Below, one piece after another: positions 1 to 9,884 of a DNA stretch of 64,000 nucleotides. A program made the position numbers and the translations under genes. The notes beneath the pieces were generated by a model that searched no databases, was not told where the DNA came from, and saw only the letters and a list, made by a program, of their open reading frames with translations. Position 1 is the first letter of the stretch. Every line of letters starts with the position of its first letter. The stretch comes from Shewanella marina JCM 15074 (GTDB lineage Bacteria; Pseudomonadota; Gammaproteobacteria; Enterobacterales; Shewanellaceae), in contig NZ_BALM01000001.1 in assembly GCF_000614975.1 (NCBI RefSeq), positions 1 through 64,000 on the forward strand, read 5' to 3'.

Positions 1-25
1 AGTCGTGTAAACGATAAAAGTTGAT

Positions 26-102
26 GGCAATGTAGCTCAGTTGGTTAGAGCACAGCACTCATAATGCTGGGGTCACAGGTTCAAATCCCGTCATTGCTAC
101 CA
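26..102 (+). tRNA. tRNA-Met (CAU), elongator
   Basis: A 77-nt cloverleaf with encoded CCA, anticodon loop reading CTCATAA and the usual T-loop GTTCAAATC. It resembles E. coli metT, and the following Leu(UAG) and Gln(UUG) genes match the metT-leuW-glnU operon order. It lacks the C1-A72 mismatch and GGG-CCC anticodon stem of initiators, so it is an elongator. The end pair appears as G1-U72 rather than G1-C72. The promoter lies outside the window. Confidence 0.95.
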
Positions 103-184
103 TAATTCCTTGATATTGAATTCATCATTCGATATTGAGTCCAGAGTAAGACTGGTCAGTATTAAGTTACTGGAGATATAAGAT

Positions 185-269
<85 letters not shown>

Positions 270-289
270 TCTTATAAGAAACGATTAAT

Positions 290-364
290 TGGGGTATCGC
301 CAAGCGGTAAGGCACTGGGTTTTGATCTCAGCATTCCAAGGTTCGAATCCTTGTACCCCAGCCA
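290..364 (+). tRNA. tRNA-Gln (UUG)
   Basis: A 75-nt cloverleaf with encoded CCA and anticodon TTG in loop TTTTGAT. It differs from the second tRNA-Gln of this window (4641-4715, minus strand) only at the anticodon-stem pair 28-42, T-A here and C-G there. Confidence 0.96.
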
Positions 365-442
365 TTTTAGAGTCATTGACTCACCTTTGTTAACTGCTTC
401 ATCAGCATTAACTGAGCCAGTATAAAGCCTGGAACACTAGAT

Positions 443-527
<85 letters not shown>

Positions 528-612
528 TTTAGCAAAGCGATTACGCTGAGCTATCCTTACAATCGAATTCATCGTACGGTTGTAAGCCAGAGTATAGACT
601 GGGCACTAAGAT

Positions 613-697
<85 letters not shown>

Positions 698-710
698 TTA
701 TTTAAATAGA

Positions 711-737
711 AAAGCTCATCTTCGGATGGGCTTTTTT
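711..737 (+). terminator. Terminator of the tRNA operon
   Basis: A nine-pair stem (AAGCTCATC with GATGGGCTT, one G-U pair) closed by a TTCG tetraloop and followed by a T6 run. Confidence 0.9.
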
Positions 738-871
738 ATTGCCTTTTTTAAAATAAATAAGCTTCTTTTCAGATTTAGTCTATTTCTTTTATTTCTTAGA
801 AGTTCCGCTAAAATGCTATTTTTATAATGAAATATTGGTGAGTTTTAATTAATTAAATCCATAAATTAAAC

Positions 872-885
872 TTGATCTAGATCAC
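872..885. promoter_or_regulatory. FNR/CRP-like palindrome upstream of the histidine-rich gene
   Basis: The sequence TTGATCTAGATCAC matches the FNR (EtrA/Anr) box TTGAT-N4-ATCAA at nine of ten positions. It also fits the CRP consensus core GATCTAGATCACA. Its centre is about 77 bp before the ATG of the histidine-rich gene. Which regulator binds cannot be decided from sequence. Confidence 0.6.
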
Positions 886-955
886 AACTTGAGTTCTTGC
901 TTGAGTGCAATCTAGATGCATCAACCGAAAGGTATTTAATTTTAAGGTTTTAATT

Positions 956-1324
956 ATGAGTCATAATACCCACCGCACTGAAGCTGAAAAAGCAGCTCAC
1001 GAACTACACGAACATAAAACTCACAACCATGGTCATCAACATACTGCTGAGTTTGAACATGAACGTATGGAACGTAAGTATGATGACGGTAACAAATATG
1101 ATGAGAGCACTGAACATAAGCATGATAAAGATCATCATGACATGCGCGATCATGAGAAAAGTCATCCACATACTCAACATGGTGGTAACCCTACCGGTCA
1201 TAAACACCCTGTTCAAACCCATGATGACCGTCATGAACATGACGAGCATAAACATCACAAAGTAAAAGAGCATGATCACAAAGAATCATCTCGCCTACAC
1301 CACAAAACAGGCCATAAAGAGTAA
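956..1324 (+). CDS. Histidine-rich small protein (putative metal binding)
   Basis: A predicted 122-residue protein with 31 histidines, many in HxH, HH or HxxH spacing, mixed with Lys, Asp and Glu. It has no cysteine, signal peptide or hydrophobic segment, so it is predicted cytoplasmic, hydrophilic and probably disordered. The ATG at 956 is chosen over an in-frame upstream ATG at 905 because AAGG lies just before it. The composition recalls Hpn-like nickel or zinc storage proteins, but I recognise no family and metal binding is an inference. It is monocistronic, with an FNR/CRP-like palindrome upstream and a terminator downstream. The frame is credible because the His/Lys/Asp/Glu bias is continuous and other frames give hydrophobic nonsense. 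Confidence 0.75.
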   Translation: MSHNTHRTEAEKAAHELHEHKTHNHGHQHTAEFEHERMERKYDDGNKYDESTEHKHDKDHHDMRDHEKSHPHTQHGGNPTGHKHPVQTHDDRHEHDEHKHHKVKEHDHKESSRLHHKTGHKE

Positions 1325-1370
1325 TTAATATTGTGCTGTAATAGCCTAAGCAATATTGATTATTTTTAAA

Positions 1371-1394
1371 AAAGCCTCATTTAGAGGGCTTTTT
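1371..1394 (+). terminator. Terminator after the histidine-rich gene
   Basis: The hairpin AAAGCCTC / GAGGGCTTT, with a one-base bulge and a short A+T-rich loop, is followed by T5. Confidence 0.7.
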
Positions 1395-1563
1395 GCTATC
1401 TAATATTTACAGTTGTATATATCTTAAAAATTGTTGGTAATTAAATAGCGTTATCACTACCGAGTTGGCATAATATCCAAGATAGCAAGTCTTAAATAAA
1501 ACATTACTAATCTATTGTTTATTAAAGCAATTAGTTTTAATAATATCTCCAGTAAAATAAAAA

Positions 1564-1579
1564 CGTGATCTGTATCACG
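1564..1579. promoter_or_regulatory. CRP-type site upstream of the acyl-CoA ligase gene
   Basis: CGTGATCTGTATCACG is a near-perfect palindrome. It matches the CRP consensus TGTGATCTAGATCACA except at the two outer bases and two central positions. It lies about 93 bp before the GTG start of the acyl-CoA ligase gene. Confidence 0.65.
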
Positions 1580-1671
1580 CTATTTGTGGTTATGGCTGAC
1601 GCTTAACTTTAAGCGGAGTAGAATGCCATTATTAAGCGTACACGTGTAAGCTATAGTTTTGGAGGACCTCG

Positions 1672-3489
1672 GTGTCACACTCATTACAAAAGTCTCATTT
1701 TATCCCGTTATTTCGTCAACAAGTCAAAGCTCGTGGTGATCGCGAGGCAACTCGTTATCAAATAGGCCATAAGTGGCATTCGCTTAATTGGTTCCAGTTA
1801 GGTGATAAAGTTGATGTATTAGCTAAGTCATTAATTCGCCTAGGTGTTGACGTTCAAGGGACTGTGGGTATTTTTGCTCAAAATAGTCTTGAGTGGGCAT
1901 TGACTGATATTGCCACACTAACGATTCGCGGCATTGTGGTACCAATTTATCCAACTAACACTGCTGAACAAGCGGCTTATATTGTTAATGACGCCGCAGT
2001 AAAGATTTTGTTTATTGGTGGTCAAGAACAATATGATAAAGCGATTCAAATGGCTGATATCTGTCCAACACTGACGGATCTTGTGCTAATGCATGACAAA
2101 ATTGAGGTGCATTCTAAGCGTTTAACTTGCCATAAATTCAGTGACTTAATGGCGGCATCTGAGCCTGAATTACAGTTAGTGTTACAACAGCGAGTTAAAC
2201 AAGCCACTATTGATGATCTCTTTACCTTAATTTATACCTCTGGTACGACAGGTGAGCCAAAAGGGGTGATGTTAGATCATAAAAACTTGGCTAGCGTTAT
2301 CCACGAACATGATGTGGCCGTTGGGGTTAAACCCGGTGAGTTATCACTGAGCTTTCTGCCGCTATCTCATATTTATGAGCGTGGTTGGAGCTTATATGTA
2401 TATTCTCAAGGTGGCTGTAATGCTTATCTTGCCGATCCAAAGAAGATCCAAACCGCTTTAACCGATATTAAACCTAACTATTTATGTTCTGTGCCGCGCT
2501 TTTATGAAAAAGTGTATATGGGTGTGACTCATAAAGTGGCACAAGCCTCAATGTTTAAGAAAATGATGTTTGCTTGGGCTATGCGCCAAGGCCGTCGTCA
2601 ATTTAATGCTGCGCAGCATAACCGCAAACGTGCGTGGATTTCGCGTGGTCTATATCACTTAGCTGACAAGCTAGTATTATCAAAACTACGTGCTGTATTA
2701 GGTGATAACTTCCGCTTTATGGCAAGTGGTGGGGCTCGCATGGAGCCTAGAGTTAATAAATTCTTCCAATATATCGGTATTCCAGTTCTATCTGGCTATG
2801 GCGCAACTGAAACCTCGGCAACCGTTAGCTGTAATCGCTTAGATGATATCGATTTCGCTTCCGTTGGTGTTCCGCTTCCTGGCTTAAAAGTACGTATTGG
2901 CGATAACGATGAGGTGCTGGTTAAAGGTGATAATGTGATGCGTGGTTATTACAATCAACCAGAGCAAACAGAAGCTGCCTTTATTGATGGTTGGTACCGC
3001 ACTGGTGATGCAGGCTTTATCGACAAGCGTGGACATTTGCACATTACCGATCGTATTAAAGAGTTAATGAAGACCTCTAATGGTAAATATATCTCACCAC
3101 AACGAGTTGAGGGATTAATTGCGATTGAGCCTATGCTTGAGCAAGTTGCCATTATTGCGGATGATCGCCATTTTGTAACAGCACTATTGGTACCTAATTT
3201 TGAGCTGCTTATTCCATGGGCGAAACAACAAGGTATTAATACTCACGATTTGAATAAGCTGGTACACGATCCTAAGGTTCGTGCTTATTACCAAGCTTCA
3301 TTGGATAAAAACCAAGAGTCGTTAGCTAATTTTGAAAAGGTTAAAATTTTCACCATTCTACCGCGTGCATTTAGCATGGATCATGGTGAAATAACCCCAA
3401 CCTTAAAGTTGCGTCGTAAAGTCATCAATCAGGTATTTGCCTGTGAGATTGACAATATGTATGGCATTACGACTAAGAAACGTCGCTAA
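1672..3489 (+). CDS. Long-chain fatty-acid--CoA ligase (AMP-forming)
   Basis: A 605-residue member of the ANL adenylating-enzyme superfamily, closest in layout to FAA1-type long-chain acyl-CoA synthetases (COG1022). These activate fatty acids with ATP and CoA for beta-oxidation or lipid synthesis. The P-loop motif YTSGTTGEPKG is near residue 190. GYGATE (motif A5) and the hinge region YRTGDAG then ITDRIKELMKTSNGKYISP follow in order. No transmembrane segment is seen. The start is GTG at 1672, supported by GGAGG at 1661-1665. The gene is monocistronic, with a CRP-like site about 93 bp upstream and a strong terminator downstream. The exact chain-length preference cannot be read from sequence, so no gene symbol is given. 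Confidence 0.9.
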   Translation: MSHSLQKSHFIPLFRQQVKARGDREATRYQIGHKWHSLNWFQLGDKVDVLAKSLIRLGVDVQGTVGIFAQNSLEWALTDIATLTIRGIVVPIYPTNTAEQAAYIVNDAAVKILFIGGQEQYDKAIQMADICPTLTDLVLMHDKIEVHSKRLTCHKFSDLMAASEPELQLVLQQRVKQATIDDLFTLIYTSGTTGEPKGVMLDHKNLASVIHEHDVAVGVKPGELSLSFLPLSHIYERGWSLYVYSQGGCNAYLADPKKIQTALTDIKPNYLCSVPRFYEKVYMGVTHKVAQASMFKKMMFAWAMRQGRRQFNAAQHNRKRAWISRGLYHLADKLVLSKLRAVLGDNFRFMASGGARMEPRVNKFFQYIGIPVLSGYGATETSATVSCNRLDDIDFASVGVPLPGLKVRIGDNDEVLVKGDNVMRGYYNQPEQTEAAFIDGWYRTGDAGFIDKRGHLHITDRIKELMKTSNGKYISPQRVEGLIAIEPMLEQVAIIADDRHFVTALLVPNFELLIPWAKQQGINTHDLNKLVHDPKVRAYYQASLDKNQESLANFEKVKIFTILPRAFSMDHGEITPTLKLRRKVINQVFACEIDNMYGITTKKRR

Positions 3490-3518
3490 CGCTATTTAGA
3501 AAGTATACTGACTTTATA

Positions 3519-3542
3519 GGGGAACGAATGTTCCCCTTTTTT
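3519..3542 (+). terminator. Terminator of the acyl-CoA ligase gene
   Basis: A perfect seven-pair stem GGGGAAC / GTTCCCC with loop GAAT is followed by T6. Confidence 0.9.
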
Positions 3543-3607
3543 ATAGCGATAGGATCGTGATCAACGAAACATTCAACTGTTGAGTGTTAGTTGATAAATT
3601 ACAGCCA

Positions 3608-3636
3608 TAAAAAAACGCACCCTAAAGAGTGCGTTT
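3608..3636 (-). terminator. Terminator of prs
   Basis: Read on the minus strand, AAACGCAC pairs with GTGCGTTT across a nine-base loop and is followed by a T-rich tract. It lies 24 bp past the prs stop codon. Confidence 0.85.
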
Positions 3637-3659
3637 CAGTCACAACAGTAATTAACTAA

Positions 3660-4607
3660 TTAGTGTTGGAACATCGCAGAGATAGACTCTTCGTTGCTTA
3701 CACGACGGATGGCTTCAGCAAGTACAGTTGACATGGTCAATTGAGTTACTTTAGGCTCAGCTTGAAGTGCAGCACTTAATGGTACTGTGTCAGTCACAAT
3801 TACTTCATCAATTACTGATTCAGCAATATTCTGTGCTGCATTACCAGAGAATACTGGGTGAGTAGCATAAGCGAATACACGGTTTGCACCATGCTGCTTA
3901 AGAGCCTCAGCGGCTTTACATAAAGTGCCACCAGTATCGATCATATCGTCAACGATAATACAATCACGGCCTTGAACATCACCAATGATATGCATTACTT
4001 GAGCAACGTTCGCTTGTGGGCGACGCTTGTCGATGATAGCAAGATCTGAGTCATCAAGTAATTTTGCAATTGCACGCGCACGAACAACGCCACCAATATC
4101 AGGCGAAACAACAACAGGGTTATCGAGATTCTTTTCTAACATATCTTCAAGTAGCACTGGGCTACCAAATACGTTATCTACAGGCACATCGAAGAAACCT
4201 TGGATCTGTTCTGCGTGAAGGTCACATGTTAATACTCGGTCAACACCTACGCTAGATAAGAAGTCTGCAACAACTTTAGCGGTAATAGGTACACGAGCAC
4301 TACGCACGCGGCGATCTTGGCGGGCATAACCGAAATATGGAATCACAGCCGTGATACGGCCTGCAGATGCACGACGAAGTGCATCAACCATAACGATCAG
4401 TTCCATTAGGTTGTCGTTAGTCGGTGCACAAGTAGATTGAATGATAAATACATCCGCACCACGTACATTTTCGTTGATTTGGACACTGATTTCACCATCG
4501 CTGAAACGACCTACTACTGCGTCTCCAAGCTTGCAGAATAGACGGTCGGCAATCTTTTTAGCGAGACTGGGTGTAGCGTTCCCAGCAAAGAGCTTGATGT
4601 CGGGCAC
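3660..4607 (-). CDS. prs: Ribose-phosphate pyrophosphokinase (PRPP synthetase)
   Basis: The enzyme transfers pyrophosphate from ATP to ribose 5-phosphate, giving PRPP for purine, pyrimidine, histidine, tryptophan and NAD synthesis. The 315-residue product equals the E. coli length and begins [12 protein letters not shown] after the initiator. The ATP-loop region YARQDRR and the PRPP-binding loop [11 protein letters not shown] are present. An upstream in-frame ATG at 4631 exists, but I choose GTG at 4607. It has TGAGG about 8 nt upstream, and the start then matches the family. The tRNA-Gln gene lies 34 bp upstream and ispE just beyond it, so prs may be co-transcribed with lolB-ispE. A terminator follows. 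Confidence 0.96.
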   Translation of the reverse strand: MPDIKLFAGNATPSLAKKIADRLFCKLGDAVVGRFSDGEISVQINENVRGADVFIIQSTCAPTNDNLMELIVMVDALRRASAGRITAVIPYFGYARQDRRVRSARVPITAKVVADFLSSVGVDRVLTCDLHAEQIQGFFDVPVDNVFGSPVLLEDMLEKNLDNPVVVSPDIGGVVRARAIAKLLDDSDLAIIDKRRPQANVAQVMHIIGDVQGRDCIIVDDMIDTGGTLCKAAEALKQHGANRVFAYATHPVFSGNAAQNIAESVIDEVIVTDTVPLSAALQAEPKVTQLTMSTVLAEAIRRVSNEESISAMFQH

Positions 4608-4640
4608 TGTTTGAAACCTCAGGCTTTGCATTATAATTAA

Positions 4641-4715
4641 TGGCTGGGGTACAAGGATTCGAACCTTGGAATGCCGAGATCAAAACCCGGTGCCTTACCG
4701 CTTGGCGATACCCCA
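4641..4715 (-). tRNA. tRNA-Gln (UUG)
   Basis: A 75-nt cloverleaf on the minus strand with encoded CCA and anticodon TTG. It lies in the 116-bp gap between ispE and prs, co-oriented with both. It is identical to the tRNA-Gln at 290-364 except for the covarying pair C28-G42 in place of T28-A42. Confidence 0.96.
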
Positions 4716-4723
4716 GAAGAATG

Positions 4724-5587
4724 TTAGCCCTGCGCTAAGCGCACTGCTAAGGGCGATATATTTAATCCTTGAGCAACAAAACCTTGCATCTCCGGCGGCA
4801 ATTGCGCCAGCGCTGCAAGAGCGTCTTTTTGTTGCACGAATTCCCCAAACACACAAGCGCCTGTTCCGGTCATTCTGGACGGCGCATATTCTACCAGCCA
4901 CGCTAATGCTTTGGCAACTTGAGGGTAGTAGTTACAAACAAGTTTTTGGCAATCATTTTGCCAAGGATTTTGCATTAATGTTTGTAAATCTAATTTTGGC
5001 GTGTTGCGAGGCAGTTCGGGTTCGGCAAAAATCTTAGCGGTTGAAACATGTGCATCGGGCACGATCACTAGGTAGTAAAGTTGTTGTGGCTCAACTGCGA
5101 TGAGTTTTTCGCCTACACCTTCAGCAAAAGCCGCATGTGCGTTGATAAAGATTGGTACATCCGCGCCTAAAGATAAGCCAATTTTCGCTAACTCTGCTTG
5201 GCTTAATTGCGTTTGCCATAGGTGGTTTAATGCCACTAATGTGGTTGCTGCATCCGATGAACCACCACCAATTCCGCCTCCCATTGGCAGCTGTTTATCG
5301 AGCCAAATTTCAGCACCCAATTGACATTGGGTGTACTGTTGTAGAGATTTTGCGGCACGCAGAATTAAGTTATCGCTATCTGCAACAACACCAGCCATAT
5401 TGGAATGTAAAACTAAGTTGCTATTATGAGTCACTTTGAAATCTAACCAATCACAATGATCGATAAATTGAAACAGAGTTTGTAATTCATGATAACCATC
5501 TGCACGTTGGTTATTAATATGCAAAAATAGGTTTAATTTAGCTGGCGCAGGCCAGGCTAATGATTTTTGATCATTTATTGGTTTCAT
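4724..5587 (-). CDS. ispE: 4-diphosphocytidyl-2-C-methyl-D-erythritol kinase
   Basis: A GHMP kinase that phosphorylates CDP-methylerythritol in the MEP isoprenoid pathway. The 287-residue product has the N-terminal [12 protein letters not shown] motif and the ATP-binding glycine-rich loop [14 protein letters not shown]. Near the C-terminus it has the [10 protein letters not shown] segment typical of the family. The frame is open further upstream (ATG at 5611, overlapping lolB by 11 bp). I choose ATG at 5587 because family members start only a few residues before the PAPAKLNLF motif; neither candidate has a strong ribosome-binding site. It lies 13 bp downstream of lolB on the same strand, the usual gammaproteobacterial lolB-ispE order. 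Confidence 0.95.
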   Translation of the reverse strand: MKPINDQKSLAWPAPAKLNLFLHINNQRADGYHELQTLFQFIDHCDWLDFKVTHNSNLVLHSNMAGVVADSDNLILRAAKSLQQYTQCQLGAEIWLDKQLPMGGGIGGGSSDAATTLVALNHLWQTQLSQAELAKIGLSLGADVPIFINAHAAFAEGVGEKLIAVEPQQLYYLVIVPDAHVSTAKIFAEPELPRNTPKLDLQTLMQNPWQNDCQKLVCNYYPQVAKALAWLVEYAPSRMTGTGACVFGEFVQQKDALAALAQLPPEMQGFVAQGLNISPLAVRLAQG

Positions 5588-5600
5588 CGTGTTTCTTATC

Positions 5601-6200
5601 TTAGTTGGCATAAGCTTGCCATTGATTAACTTGAATTTTGATCTGTAACTGACCACGGCGAATGATCATTAGACGTGGAATGGTTGCACCACTTTGTTGT
5701 TGCCAGCTGCGATAATCAATATGCCAAGGTAGTGGGTCATCACTTTGTAATTGTTTTATTTGACCTTGTTGATTACGGCTAATGATATGGTCGTTAGCTG
5801 TTGCTTGTCCTGTCACCCACATTGGTAACTCGGTTAGAGGAATGTCCCAACCGCTGACTTGATTAAGTAATTGCTGTGCATCTTTATTATGATAGGTATG
5901 ACCATCAACATCTAAACTGGCACCTTGTTGATTATCGGTGAGTGACAACGCCGTAGTGCCAAGCATGGTAATTAATTTTAGTTGATTATTTTGTGGTGAG
6001 TGCAACCAATATAGGTTGGTACTGACATTGTCATCAGGGGTCTTGATGGCTATTTTGCCTTTGAGTTCCCACGTATCAGCTTGGCTTGCTTGAGCCACTG
6101 TAATTTTTTCTGCTGGCGCTTGAGGTAAACTAACGCAGCCAGAAAGCGCAATACTTGATATAATCATCAAAGGGATAATATATTTTGTGATTTTGCTCAC
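5601..6200 (-). CDS. lolB: Outer-membrane lipoprotein LolB (lipoprotein receptor)
   Basis: A 199-residue precursor with a signal peptide ending in lipobox ALSGC, so a predicted lipoprotein of about 178 residues after processing. LolB accepts lipoproteins from periplasmic LolA and inserts them into the outer membrane. Early in the mature protein the segment [12 protein letters not shown] matches the LolB start, and MWVTGQ lies in the middle. The gene is divergent from hemA and heads the lolB-ispE-tRNA-Gln-prs run, an arrangement conserved in gammaproteobacteria. The 265-bp gap to hemA must hold both promoters. Confidence 0.93.
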   Translation of the reverse strand: MSKITKYIIPLMIISSIALSGCVSLPQAPAEKITVAQASQADTWELKGKIAIKTPDDNVSTNLYWLHSPQNNQLKLITMLGTTALSLTDNQQGASLDVDGHTYHNKDAQQLLNQVSGWDIPLTELPMWVTGQATANDHIISRNQQGQIKQLQSDDPLPWHIDYRSWQQQSGATIPRLMIIRRGQLQIKIQVNQWQAYAN

Positions 6201-6465
6201 GATTATTACCTACACCTAATTACAAAGAGTCCTTATGATACAGGGCCTATAAAGAATACCAATCAACAGAATCAATTTTATGTGTATTAACGTTAACACA
6301 GAGTTGTTTTGTTAAAAAAGTGGGTTAGTTATCACTTTTATTTAATATATTGGTATCGAATCCCGACCTTTATTCGGTTTTGTTACGCATATTCTATTTT
6401 TAATGGGTGTAATTCAGTAGAATAGCGACCATTAAATTAAGATGCCATCAATCTAGACGAGTCAA

Positions 6466-7716
6466 ATGAGCCTTGTAGCAATCGGTATTAACCACAAAAC
6501 AGCCACGGTAGACTTACGTGAGAAAGTTGCGTTTGCGCCGGATAAAATTCATGACGCCATGAGAAGTTTGGCTAGCTGCACCCAAACCGGGGAGGCCGTC
6601 ATCGTATCTACCTGTAACCGCACCGAGTTATATTGTAATAGCGGAAAGGTAGAAGATCTCGTTGCATGGTTAGAGCATTATCATGATTTAGATCATGCCG
6701 AAGTTGAACCATGCTTATATTGCTACCATGACCAAGTTGCAGTGCAGCACTTGATGCGAGTCTCTGCCGGTCTTGATTCATTAGTATTGGGTGAGCCACA
6801 AATCTTAGGTCAAGTGAAACAAGCCTTTGCTAAAGCTAAAGAAGCTGGCACGGTGAAAGTTACCTTAGACCGCTTATTTCAAACTAATTTCTCTGTTGCT
6901 AAAAAAGTGCGTACAGAGACTGAAATTGGTGCTGCTGCAGTATCTGTTGCCTTTGCAGCGGTCAGTATGGCAAAGCATATTTTCTCTTCACTTGCAAAAA
7001 CCAAAGTATTGCTGGTGGGAGCGGGTGAGACAATTGAATTAGTTGCACGTCATTTAAAAGATAATGGCGTCAGTGAAATGGTAGTAGCTAACCGTACTCT
7101 ATCTCGCGCTGAAGCAATGTGCGCAGAGTTTAATGCTAAAGCTATTACGCTTGAAGATATCCCAGATTTTCTGTCTAACGCTGATATCGTGATATCCTCT
7201 ACCGCCAGTCCGTTACCTATTATTGGTAAGGGCATGGTGGAAAATGCGCTGAAGCAGCGCCGCCATCGACCAATGTTATTGGTTGATATTGCAGTGCCGC
7301 GAGATATTGAAGCTGAAGTGGGTGATTTAGATGAAGCCTTCTTATATACGGTTGATGATCTACACAGCATTATTGAACAGAATATGGCTTCACGTCGTGA
7401 AGCTGCCGAGCAAGCAGAAGTTATCGCTGAAGAACAATCACATCTATTTATGGATTGGATTCGGTCATTAGATTCTGTTGACAGTATCCGAGATTATCGT
7501 CAACAGAGCTTAGCGGCAAAAGATGAACTTCTTGAAAAAGCATTACATAAATTAGCGCAAGGCGGTAATTGTGAGCAAGTTTTGGTAGAATTAGCCAACA
7601 AACTGACTAATCGCTTAATTCATGCACCTACACAAGCGTTGTCTGCTGCAAGTCGCCAAGGCGATATTAATGCGATAGGTCAGTTACGGGCCGCTCTCGG
7701 TTTAGATAAGAATTAA
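6466..7716 (+). CDS. hemA: Glutamyl-tRNA reductase
   Basis: The first committed enzyme of the C5 tetrapyrrole pathway reduces glutamyl-tRNA to glutamate 1-semialdehyde with NADPH. The 416-residue product contains the GINHKTA start, the catalytic-cysteine motif STCNRTELY near residue 50, [12 protein letters not shown], and the nucleotide-binding VLLVGAGE near residue 185. A C-terminal helical dimerisation domain follows. prfA begins 15 bp downstream and prmC just after that, the classic hemA-prfA-prmC operon. High haem demand is consistent with the multiheme cytochrome in this window. Confidence 0.97.
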   Translation: MSLVAIGINHKTATVDLREKVAFAPDKIHDAMRSLASCTQTGEAVIVSTCNRTELYCNSGKVEDLVAWLEHYHDLDHAEVEPCLYCYHDQVAVQHLMRVSAGLDSLVLGEPQILGQVKQAFAKAKEAGTVKVTLDRLFQTNFSVAKKVRTETEIGAAAVSVAFAAVSMAKHIFSSLAKTKVLLVGAGETIELVARHLKDNGVSEMVVANRTLSRAEAMCAEFNAKAITLEDIPDFLSNADIVISSTASPLPIIGKGMVENALKQRRHRPMLLVDIAVPRDIEAEVGDLDEAFLYTVDDLHSIIEQNMASRREAAEQAEVIAEEQSHLFMDWIRSLDSVDSIRDYRQQSLAAKDELLEKALHKLAQGGNCEQVLVELANKLTNRLIHAPTQALSAASRQGDINAIGQLRAALGLDKN

Positions 7717-7731
7717 GGTTAACGAGTAATA

Positions 7732-8823
7732 ATGAAGGAATCTGTCATCCGCAAGTTAGAAGGCTTGCTTGAACGTAACGAAGAAGTATTAGCGTTATTG
7801 AGTGATGCGAGTGTTATCTCAGATCAAGAACGTTTTCGTGCGCTTTCAAAAGAGTATGCCCAACTTGAAGACGTGGTAAAAGGCTTCAAAGATTATCAAC
7901 AGGCTCAAGCTGATTTAGATACAGCAAAAGAGATGCTTGAGGAAGATGATCCTGAGATCAAAGAGATGGCTCAAGAAGAGATGAAGGAAGCCAAAAAAGT
8001 GCTTGATCATCTTGATGATGAGCTGCAGATTTTATTGTTGCCAAAAGATCCTAACGACGACAAAAATGCATTCGTGGAAATTCGCGCAGGTGCTGGCGGA
8101 GATGAAGCTGCTATCTTTGCGGGCGATCTATTCCGTATGTACAGCCGTTATGCCGAAGCTAACCGCTGGCAGGTTGAGATCATGAGCTCAAACGAAGGCG
8201 AACATGGTGGCTTTAAAGAGATCATCGCTAAATTTAGTGGTGATGGTGTATACGGTAAACTAAAGTTTGAGTCTGGTGGACACCGTGTACAACGTGTACC
8301 AGAGACTGAATCTCAAGGCCGCGTACATACCTCTGCATGTACTGTTGTGGTATTGCATGAAGTGCCAGAAGCTGAAGCGATCTCTATTAATCCAGCCGAT
8401 CTGAAAACTGATACTTTCCGCGCATCTGGTGCGGGTGGTCAGCACATTAACAAAACTGACTCTGCGGTACGTATTACCCATATTCCAACAGGTATTGTGG
8501 TTGAGTGTCAGGATCAACGTTCACAGCATAAAAACCGTGCGCAAGCGATGAGTGTATTATCTGCACGTATTCAAGCGGTAGAAGATGAAAAGCGTCGTAG
8601 TGCGGAAGAATCAACACGTCGTAGTCTTGTTGCCAGTGGTGATCGTTCTGAGCGTGTTCGTACTTATAACTTCCCACAAGGTCGTGTCAGTGAGCACCGT
8701 ATCAACTTAACCTTATACCGCTTAGCTGAGTTTATGGAAGGTGATCTTGATGCCGTACTTGGACCATTAATGCTAGAACATCAAGCAGATATGCTTGCTG
8801 CATTGTCGGATGACCAAGGATAA
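7732..8823 (+). CDS. prfA: Peptide chain release factor 1
   Basis: RF1 recognises UAA and UAG stop codons and triggers peptidyl-tRNA hydrolysis. The 363-residue product has the anticodon-like PxT motif as PET in [10 protein letters not shown] and the catalytic GGQ in [12 protein letters not shown]. Length and domain order are normal for the family, with an N-terminal coiled-coil domain first. It is the second gene of the hemA operon. Its GGQ glutamine is the substrate of PrmC, encoded by the next gene. Confidence 0.97.
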   Translation: MKESVIRKLEGLLERNEEVLALLSDASVISDQERFRALSKEYAQLEDVVKGFKDYQQAQADLDTAKEMLEEDDPEIKEMAQEEMKEAKKVLDHLDDELQILLLPKDPNDDKNAFVEIRAGAGGDEAAIFAGDLFRMYSRYAEANRWQVEIMSSNEGEHGGFKEIIAKFSGDGVYGKLKFESGGHRVQRVPETESQGRVHTSACTVVVLHEVPEAEAISINPADLKTDTFRASGAGGQHINKTDSAVRITHIPTGIVVECQDQRSQHKNRAQAMSVLSARIQAVEDEKRRSAEESTRRSLVASGDRSERVRTYNFPQGRVSEHRINLTLYRLAEFMEGDLDAVLGPLMLEHQADMLAALSDDQG

Positions 8824-8826
8824 ACT

Positions 8827-9672
8827 TTGTCGCAATCAATGACTATTTCAGAAGCCCTTTCATGGGCTTCTGCTGTTTTAGCTGATATATCAGAATCTGC
8901 AAGTTTAGATGCTGAAGTGATGCTATTACATTGCTTAAATAAAAATCGTAGTTATCTCTACACTTGGCCAGAAAAAATACTGACGCCCGAACATCTAAAA
9001 ATGTTTAAGCAGTTTGTCAGTCAGCGCGAAGCGGGTAAACCGGTGGCGCATATTGTTGGCGAGCGTGAATTTTGGTCACTGTCATTTTTAGTCAATGCGA
9101 CCACGTTAATTCCACGTCCAGATACTGAAATGTTGGTGGAAACAGCGCTTAATTTACCTTTGGCAGATGATATCTGTGCATTGGATTTAGGTACCGGTAC
9201 TGGCGCTATAGCATTAGCGATTGCGTCAGAAAAGCCTAGTTGGTCGATAACCGCGGTGGATAAAATTCCGCAAGCGGTTGAATTGGCCTGTGCCAATAAG
9301 CAGCGTTTGCATTTAGATCATGTTGAAGTGCTAGAAAGTGATTGGTTTAGTGCAGTGGCAGGTCGTCAATTTAATTTGATTGTGTCCAATCCTCCTTATA
9401 TTGATGAAACCGATGTGCATTTGAATCAAGGCGATGTACGCTTTGAACCGCACAGTGCGCTAACCGCAGCTGATGAAGGTTTTGCTGATCTTTATTATAT
9501 TGCCGCGACCGCACGTGAGTTTTTACTGCCTAACGGTTATTTATTGATGGAGCATGGTTTTGAACAAGGGCCTGCACTGAGAAAGAAAATGACTGAGCTA
9601 GGTTATCAAGGCGTCGCCACCGTGCGAGACTTTGGCAGTAATGAGCGTTGTACTATAGGCCAATTGATTTAA
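8827..9672 (+). CDS. prmC: Release factor glutamine N5-methyltransferase
   Basis: A class I SAM-dependent methyltransferase that methylates the glutamine of the GGQ motif in RF1 and RF2. The SAM-binding LDLGTGTGAIALAIA lies near residue 120 and the catalytic NPPY in SNPPYIDE near residue 182. An N-terminal helical domain precedes them. I take the start as TTG at 8827 because AAGGA at 8816-8820 is correctly spaced for it. The ATG at 8839 is the alternative and would remove four residues. It starts 3 bp after the prfA stop, which implies translational coupling, and a terminator follows. Confidence 0.95.
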   Translation: MSQSMTISEALSWASAVLADISESASLDAEVMLLHCLNKNRSYLYTWPEKILTPEHLKMFKQFVSQREAGKPVAHIVGEREFWSLSFLVNATTLIPRPDTEMLVETALNLPLADDICALDLGTGTGAIALAIASEKPSWSITAVDKIPQAVELACANKQRLHLDHVEVLESDWFSAVAGRQFNLIVSNPPYIDETDVHLNQGDVRFEPHSALTAADEGFADLYYIAATAREFLLPNGYLLMEHGFEQGPALRKKMTELGYQGVATVRDFGSNERCTIGQLI

Positions 9673-9690
9673 TCGATTCAACCTTATTAA

Positions 9691-9719
9691 AAAATACGCC
9701 GTTATCGGCGTATTTTTTT
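9691..9719 (+). terminator. Terminator of the hemA-prfA-prmC operon
   Basis: Perfect stem AATACGCCG / CGGCGTATT with loop TTAT, flanked by an A run and followed by a T7 tract. Confidence 0.9.
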
Positions 9720-9822
9720 GTCTGTAACTGGGCATAAGCAACGACATAAGTTTGTGATGAGTTTGTCATTGTTGTATTTTTCAGCAATCTGATTTGTGAA
9801 TAGGCGCAATTGTGTTGAATGT

Positions 9823-9852
9823 TTGGTGAACAACCTTGCGTTCAGGTACACT
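9823..9852 (+). promoter_or_regulatory. Possible sigma-70 promoter of sirB2-sirB1
   Basis: TTGGTG at 9823 and TACACT at 9847 are separated by 18 bp and lie 33 bp before the sirB2 ATG. The match to consensus is moderate and was judged by eye only. Confidence 0.35.
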
Positions 9853-9884
9853 AGCGCCTTTGTCACATATATAGATGGACTGAA

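Noticed and set aside
954..1279. Alternative open frames inside the histidine-rich gene
   Set aside because: They arise from the repetitive CAT/CAC codons. Their products are low-complexity Met/Ile/Val sequences with no ribosome-binding site.
4608..4631. Upstream ATG giving a nine-residue extension of Prs
   Set aside because: The GTG at 4607 gives the exact family length and has a well-placed TGAGG. The upstream ATG has no better signal.
4666..5037. A 123-residue frame on the plus strand through tRNA-Gln and ispE
   Set aside because: It is antisense to a tRNA and to a conserved gene, and its product has no recognisable features.
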